Assembly: GCF_023184515.1 (NCBI RefSeq)
Contig: NZ_JAAHBP010000035.1
Coordinates: 1-46,702, forward strand
Source of the DNA: Streptomyces sp. D2-8
GTDB taxonomy: Bacteria > Actinomycetota > Actinomycetes > Streptomycetales > Streptomycetaceae
Length of the DNA: 46,702 nucleotides
Reading direction: 5' to 3'
Under the pieces are notes generated by a model that was not told where the DNA came from, searched no databases, and saw only the letters and a program-made list of their open reading frames with translations. A program made the position numbers and the translations under genes. Positions 42,681 through 46,702 of this stretch are shown here, one piece after another (positions within the stretch are counted from its first letter, which is position 1; each line of letters opens with the position of its first letter).

Positions 42681-42725
42681 TAGAGTGGCGTCGCCACACG
42701 ACGAGATGGGAAGGCCCTGCCAACC
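42681..42725 (+). promoter_or_regulatory. thyX -10 box and ribosome binding site
   Basis: TAGAGT at 42681-42686 fits a -10 hexamer; no strong -35 box lies 17-18 bp upstream. GGGAAGG precedes the thyX GTG by about 11 bases. Confidence 0.4.
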
Positions 42726-43466
42726 GTGACCGACACCCCCGCCGACGACCTCAAGCCCAGCTACCGCAGCGACGTCACCGTCGAGCTGGTCAAGCACACC
42801 GCGTCCGACGCGGACGTCCTCTTCGCCGCCCGCGTCTCGACCCTCGGCGAGCAGTCCCTGGAGGAGCTGACCAAGGACCCCGAGCGTTCCAAGGGCCTGA
42901 TCAACTACCTGATGCGGGACCGGCACGGCAGCCCCTTCGAGCACAACTCGATGACCTTCCTCATCAGCGCCCCGATCTTCGTCTTCCGCGAGTTCATGCG
43001 GCACCGCGTCGGCTGGTCGTACAACGAGGAGAGCGGTCGCTACCGCGAGCTCCAGCCCGTCTTCTACGTCCCCGACGAGTCCCGCAAGCTGGTCCAGGAG
43101 GGCCGCCCGGGCAAGTACGTCTTCGTCGAGGGCACCCAGGCCCAGCAGGAGCTGGTCGGCCGCGTCATGGAGGACTCGTACCGGCAGGCGTACGAGGCCT
43201 ACCAGGAGATGCTCTCCGCCGGCGTCGCCCGCGAGGTAGCCCGTTCGGTCCTCCCGGTCGGCCTGTACTCCTCCATGTACGCCACGTGCAACGCCCGCTC
43301 GCTGATGCACTTCCTCGGCCTGCGCACCCAGCACGAGCTGGCGAAGGTCCCGTCCTTCCCGCAGCGCGAGATCGAGATGGTCGGCGAGAAGATGGAGGCC
43401 GAGTGGTCCCGTCTCATGCCGCTCACCTACGCCGCCTTCAATGCGAACGGACGCGTGGCGCCGTAA
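42726..43466 (+). CDS. thyX: Flavin-dependent thymidylate synthase
   Basis: 246 residues from GTG 42726. The ThyX signature is RHRVGWSYNEESGRY, with Arg92-His-Arg94, eight residues, then Ser103 (RHRX7-8S). His67 and the following SPFEHNSMTF are also conserved. It makes dTMP from dUMP with methylene-tetrahydrofolate and reduced FAD. Monocistronic by spacing. Confidence 0.97.
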   Translation: MTDTPADDLKPSYRSDVTVELVKHTASDADVLFAARVSTLGEQSLEELTKDPERSKGLINYLMRDRHGSPFEHNSMTFLISAPIFVFREFMRHRVGWSYNEESGRYRELQPVFYVPDESRKLVQEGRPGKYVFVEGTQAQQELVGRVMEDSYRQAYEAYQEMLSAGVAREVARSVLPVGLYSSMYATCNARSLMHFLGLRTQHELAKVPSFPQREIEMVGEKMEAEWSRLMPLTYAAFNANGRVAP

Positions 43467-43568
43467 CGCGCCCCCAGTCCCCCGGTCAGGTACAGATGTA
43501 CGGTTCAGTCGCGCGAAGTGTCCGTATTGCGGCATTTGGAGAAGTTCATCTAGCCTGATCAAACGGGT

Positions 43569-43604
43569 CCGGCACTGCTTGAACCCCCGAGCAGGCAGTG
43601 CCGG
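43569..43604 (+). terminator. Hairpin between thyX and dapA
   Basis: CCGGCACTGC (43569-43578) pairs perfectly with GCAGTGCCGG (43595-43604) around a 16-base loop, about 100 bp after thyX. It could terminate thyX. The rest of the 212-bp gap holds the dapA promoter. Confidence 0.5.
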
Positions 43605-43665
43605 GCTCCACCTTTGTCACGACTTGTCGCCTGCCCCGTGGGCAGACCCGGTCCTGAGCAACGAG

Positions 43666-43678
43666 TAGCGTGTAACCC
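43666..43678 (+). promoter_or_regulatory. dapA -10 box next to the start codon
   Basis: TAGCGT (43666-43671) is followed by only seven bases before the dapA ATG at 43679, and no ribosome binding site is visible upstream. This is the geometry of leaderless transcripts, which are common in streptomycetes. Confidence 0.5.
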
Positions 43679-44578
43679 ATGGCTCCGACCTCGACTCCGC
43701 AGACCCCCTTCGGGCGGGTCCTCACCGCCATGGTCACGCCCTTCACGGCGGACGGCGCACTCGACCTCGACGGCGCGCAGCGGCTCGCCGCCCACCTGGT
43801 GGACGCAGGCAACGACGGCCTGGTCATCAACGGCACCACCGGCGAGTCCCCGACCACCAGCGACGCGGAGAAAGCGGATCTCGTACGGGCGGTCCTGGAG
43901 GCGGTCGGCGACCGCGCCCACGTGGTGGCCGGAGTCGGCACCAACGACACCCACCACAGCATGGAGCTCGCCCGGGCGGCGGAACGTACCGGCGCACACG
44001 GCCTGCTGGTCGTGACCCCGTACTACAACAAGCCCCCGCAGGAAGGCCTCTACCGGCACTTCACGGCCGTCGCCGACACCACCGGCCTTCCGGTGATGCT
44101 CTACGACATCCCCGGCCGCAGCGGCGTCCCCATCAACACCGAGACGCTCGTCCGCCTCGCCGAGCACCCGCGGATCGTCGCCAACAAGGACGCCAAGGGC
44201 GACCTCGGCCGCGCCAGCTGGGCCATCGCCCGCTCCGGCCTCGCCTGGTACTCCGGCGACGACATGCTGAACCTGCCCCTGCTCTCGGTCGGCGCGGTCG
44301 GCTTCGTCTCGGTCGTCGGCCACGTGGTCACGCCCGAGCTGCGCGCCCTGGTCGAGGCGTACACCTCGGGCGACGTCCAGAAGGCCACCGAGATCCACCA
44401 GAAGCTGCTCGCCGTCTACACGGGTATGTTCCGCACCCAGGGCGTGATGACGACCAAGGCGGCGCTCGCCCTGCAAGGACTGCCCGGCGGGCCCCTGCGT
44501 GCCCCCATGGTTGAGTGCGCGCCCGACGAGATCGAGCAACTCAAGATCGATCTTGCCGCCGGCGGGGTACAGCTCTGA
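43679..44578 (+). CDS. dapA: 4-hydroxy-tetrahydrodipicolinate synthase
   Basis: 299 residues, a TIM barrel. GTTGES lies at 52-57 (Thr54 of the proton relay), YYNKPPQEG follows, then Tyr142 in LYDIPGRSG, and the Schiff-base Lys170 in VANKDAKGD. It condenses pyruvate with aspartate semialdehyde, one step before the reaction of the DapB encoded here. It is followed after 154 bp by the RNase J gene. Confidence 0.96.
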   Translation: MAPTSTPQTPFGRVLTAMVTPFTADGALDLDGAQRLAAHLVDAGNDGLVINGTTGESPTTSDAEKADLVRAVLEAVGDRAHVVAGVGTNDTHHSMELARAAERTGAHGLLVVTPYYNKPPQEGLYRHFTAVADTTGLPVMLYDIPGRSGVPINTETLVRLAEHPRIVANKDAKGDLGRASWAIARSGLAWYSGDDMLNLPLLSVGAVGFVSVVGHVVTPELRALVEAYTSGDVQKATEIHQKLLAVYTGMFRTQGVMTTKAALALQGLPGGPLRAPMVECAPDEIEQLKIDLAAGGVQL

Positions 44579-44682
44579 CATCAGACTTCGCGCGGACCCC
44601 CGCGCAACTGCTTCACAACTGAATACGCGGGCCACCGGTGCCCGCACCCCACACAGACAACTGCTTCTGCACGAACGTCACG

Positions 44683-44715
44683 CGCGCCACGTGCCCCACC
44701 GGTACGTGGCGTGCG
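44683..44715 (+). promoter_or_regulatory. Leader hairpin of the RNase J gene
   Basis: CGCCACGT (44685-44692) and ACGTGGCG (44704-44711) form a stem just before the GAGGAG ribosome binding site at 44721. The sequence CAACTGCTTC also occurs twice in this leader. The hairpin could affect translation; there is no direct evidence. Confidence 0.35.
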
Positions 44716-44732
44716 TGGTTGAGGAGAGTCTT

Positions 44733-46418
44733 TTGAGCCATCCGCATCCTGAACTCCGCACGCCCTCGCCGCTCCCCGAGGGAGGCCTGCGGGTCACCCC
44801 GCTCGGCGGCCTCGGTGAAATCGGCCGGAACATGACGGTCTTCGAATTCGGCGGCCGCCTGCTGATCGTCGACTGCGGAGTGCTCTTCCCCGAGGAGGAG
44901 CAGCCCGGAATCGACCTGATCCTGCCGGACTTCTCGTCCATCAGGGACCGCCTCGACGACATCGAGGGCATCGTGCTCACGCACGGGCACGAGGACCACA
45001 TCGGCGGCGTCCCCTTCCTCCTGCGCGAGAAGCCGGACATCCCGCTGATCGGCTCCAAGCTGACCCTCGCCCTCATCGAGGCCAAGCTCCAGGAGCACCG
45101 CATCCGCCCCTACACCCTTGAGGTGGCGGAGGGGCACCGCGAGCGCATCGGCCCCTTCGACTGCGAGTTCATCGCGGTCAACCACTCCATCCCGGACGCG
45201 CTGGCCGTGGCCATCCGCACCCCCGCGGGCATGGTGGTCCACACCGGCGACTTCAAGATGGACCAGCTCCCGCTGGACAGCCGCCTCACGGACCTCCACG
45301 CCTTCGCACGTCTGAGCGAGGAGGGCATCGACCTCCTCCTCTCGGACTCGACGAACGCCGAGGTCCCGGGGTTCGTCCCGCCCGAGCGGGAGATCTCCAA
45401 CGTCCTGCGGCAGGTCTTCGCCGGCGCCCGCAAGCGCATCATCGTCGCGAGCTTCGCCAGCCACGTGCACCGCATCCAGCAGATCCTGGACGCGGCGCAC
45501 GAGTACGGCCGCCGCGTCGCCTTCGTCGGCCGCTCCATGGTCCGCAACATGGGCATCGCGCGTGACCTGGGCTATCTGAAGGTCCCGCCGGGCCTGGTCG
45601 TGGACGTCAAGACGCTCGACGACCTCCCGGACAGCGAGGTGGTCCTGGTCTGCACGGGCTCCCAGGGCGAACCGATGGCGGCCCTGTCCCGCATGGCCAA
45701 CCGCGACCACCAGATCCGCATCGTCCAGGGCGACACGGTGATCCTGGCGTCCTCCCTGATCCCCGGCAACGAGAACGCGGTCTACCGCGTGATCAACGGC
45801 CTCACCCGCTGGGGCGCCAACGTGGTCCACAAGGGCAACGCCAAGGTCCACGTCTCCGGCCACGCCTCCGCGGGCGAACTGCTGTACTTCTACAACATCT
45901 GCCGCCCGAAGAACCTGATGCCGGTGCACGGCGAATGGCGCCACCTGCGTGCCAACGCCGAGCTGGGCGCCCTGACCGGTGTCCCGCACGACCGCATCGT
46001 CATCGCCGAGGACGGCGTCGCCGTCGACCTCGTCGAGGGCAAGGCGAAGATCTCCGGCAAGGTCCAGGCGGGTTACGTCTACGTCGACGGTCTCTCGGTC
46101 GGTGACGTGGGCGAGCCGGCGCTGAAGGACCGCAGGATCCTCGGCGACGAGGGCATCATCTCGGTCTTCGTGGTCATCGACTCGTCCACCGGGAAGATCA
46201 CCGGCGGTCCGCACATCCAGGCCCGCGGCTCGGGCATCGAGGACTCCGCCTTCAGCGACGTGGCCCCCAGGATCACGGAAGTGCTCGAACGCTCCGCCCA
46301 GGACGGCGTGGTCGAGCCCCACCAGCTCCAGCAGCTCGTGCGCCGCACGCTGGGCAAGTGGGTCTCGGACAACTACCGGCGCCGCCCGATGATCCTGCCT
46401 GTGGTGGTGGAGGTCTGA
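44733..46418 (+). CDS. rnj: Ribonuclease J
   Basis: 561 residues from TTG 44733, with GAGGAG upstream; the longer open frame starts inside dapA and is not used. A metallo-beta-lactamase domain has the zinc motif HGHEDH at 84-89. The beta-CASP domain follows (LLLSDSTNAEVPGF, SFASHVHRIQQ, SGHASAGE), then the C-terminal domain. RNase J acts as endonuclease and 5' to 3' exonuclease in mRNA decay and rRNA maturation. Length equals that of streptomycete enzymes. Confidence 0.96.
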   Translation: MSHPHPELRTPSPLPEGGLRVTPLGGLGEIGRNMTVFEFGGRLLIVDCGVLFPEEEQPGIDLILPDFSSIRDRLDDIEGIVLTHGHEDHIGGVPFLLREKPDIPLIGSKLTLALIEAKLQEHRIRPYTLEVAEGHRERIGPFDCEFIAVNHSIPDALAVAIRTPAGMVVHTGDFKMDQLPLDSRLTDLHAFARLSEEGIDLLLSDSTNAEVPGFVPPEREISNVLRQVFAGARKRIIVASFASHVHRIQQILDAAHEYGRRVAFVGRSMVRNMGIARDLGYLKVPPGLVVDVKTLDDLPDSEVVLVCTGSQGEPMAALSRMANRDHQIRIVQGDTVILASSLIPGNENAVYRVINGLTRWGANVVHKGNAKVHVSGHASAGELLYFYNICRPKNLMPVHGEWRHLRANAELGALTGVPHDRIVIAEDGVAVDLVEGKAKISGKVQAGYVYVDGLSVGDVGEPALKDRRILGDEGIISVFVVIDSSTGKITGGPHIQARGSGIEDSAFSDVAPRITEVLERSAQDGVVEPHQLQQLVRRTLGKWVSDNYRRRPMILPVVVEV

Positions 46419-46449
46419 CGGTCCGTCGGGCCTGAGCTCAAGCCAACTG

Positions 46450-46489
46450 GGAGCGGGGTGCCTCGATTTGCATCGAGGCACCCCGCTCC
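46450..46489 (+). terminator. RNase J terminator, perfect 18-bp stem
   Basis: Bases 46450-46467 and 46472-46489 are exact reverse complements around a TTGC loop, about 30 bases after the stop codon. Confidence 0.9.
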
Positions 46490-46561
46490 AGTAGGTTTAC
46501 AACTCCTTCCGACGGGGCACCCGCGCCAACTCAGGCGCAGGGACCATGCCCGGCCGGGGAG

Positions 46562-46702
46562 GGAAATCCGACTCAGAAACTTCTGATAAAGTCGGAACCG
46601 CCGGAAAGGGAAACGCGGAAGCGGGAACCTGGAAAGCACCGAGGAAATCGGATCGGAAAGATCTGATAGAGTCGGAAACGCAAGACCGAAGGGAAGCGCC
46701 CG
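46562..46702 (+). promoter_or_regulatory. Probable rRNA operon promoter and leader region
   Basis: Two near-identical 16-mers, TCTGATAAAGTCGGAA (46582-46597) and TCTGATAGAGTCGGAA (46662-46677), lie 80 bp apart. Each contains a -10-like TAAAGT or TAGAGT. The DNA is rich in GGAAA/GGGAA runs and ends in AACGCAAGACCGAAGGGAAG, which I recall from upstream of streptomycete 16S genes. The 16S gene itself should start beyond the window. Confidence 0.65.

Noticed and set aside
44499..44732. Longer N-terminus for RNase J
   Set aside because: The extension starts inside dapA and includes the leader hairpin; TTG 44733 has GAGGAG upstream and gives the normal 561 residues.
1..46702. tRNA genes or intact insertion sequences
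   Set aside because: No cloverleaf with a T-loop GTTCRA pattern in the right context, and no element with both ends plus a complete transposase, was seen; only relics are present.

Overview
The window is Streptomyces chromosome. It has very high G+C, GTG and TTG starts, genes coupled through ATGA/GTGA/TTGA overlaps, and a right half in the order rpsO, pnp, M16 peptidase, dapB, thyX, dapA, RNase J. From memory that order matches SCO5736 to SCO5745 of S. coelicolor, next to its ESX (type VII secretion) locus. Species cannot be decided from the sequence alone.

Layout. (1) 1-1900: a 229-bp MITE-like element with perfect 23-bp inverted ends touches the stop codon of a TetR regulator. The regulator is divergent from an NAD(P)-binding oxidoreductase, with two palindromic operators between them. 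(2) 1922-7777, minus strand: a complete oligopeptide-type ABC importer (binding protein, two permeases, two ATPases) in one coupled operon. (3) 8074-35291: an actinobacterial ESX-type type VII secretion locus. Its core is EccE (12908), EccB (14422), mycosin proteases (15960 and 20148), EccC with three ATPase domains in one chain (29499) and EccD (33780), plus two WXG100 proteins (21510, 21937). A WXG100-like/PPE-like pair (17993, 18445), a large Pro-rich ParA/MinD-like ATPase (8074) and several small membrane proteins go with it. (4) Between the WXG100 genes and eccC (about 22.3-29.4 kb) lies a variable cargo region of visibly lower G+C. It holds a three-gene cassette (171-aa helical protein, 766-aa WxG-type putative effector, 212-aa membrane-anchored protein), a second membrane-anchored protein of 337 aa, and many relics: a truncated mycosin that had already lost two catalytic residues, an IS3 orfA fragment, a frameshifted copy of the eccC 3' end, a possible effector fragment and a frameshifted IS630-type transposase N-terminus. 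(5) 35556-46418: the conserved housekeeping block. (6) 46582-46702: two near-identical 16-bp sequences 80 bp apart that look like the promoter/leader region of an rRNA operon starting just beyond the window.

How the genes may work together. EccB/C/D/E form the membrane secretion machine and EccC is the motor. The mycosins are membrane-anchored proteases on the outer face. The WXG100 pair and the WXG100-like proteins are the likely substrates. The ParA-like protein resembles the accessory EspI class. The cargo region reads as a hotspot where putative effector modules are gained and lost; this is the part most likely to hold undescribed biology. No tRNA gene, CRISPR array, intact transposon or complete rRNA gene was seen.
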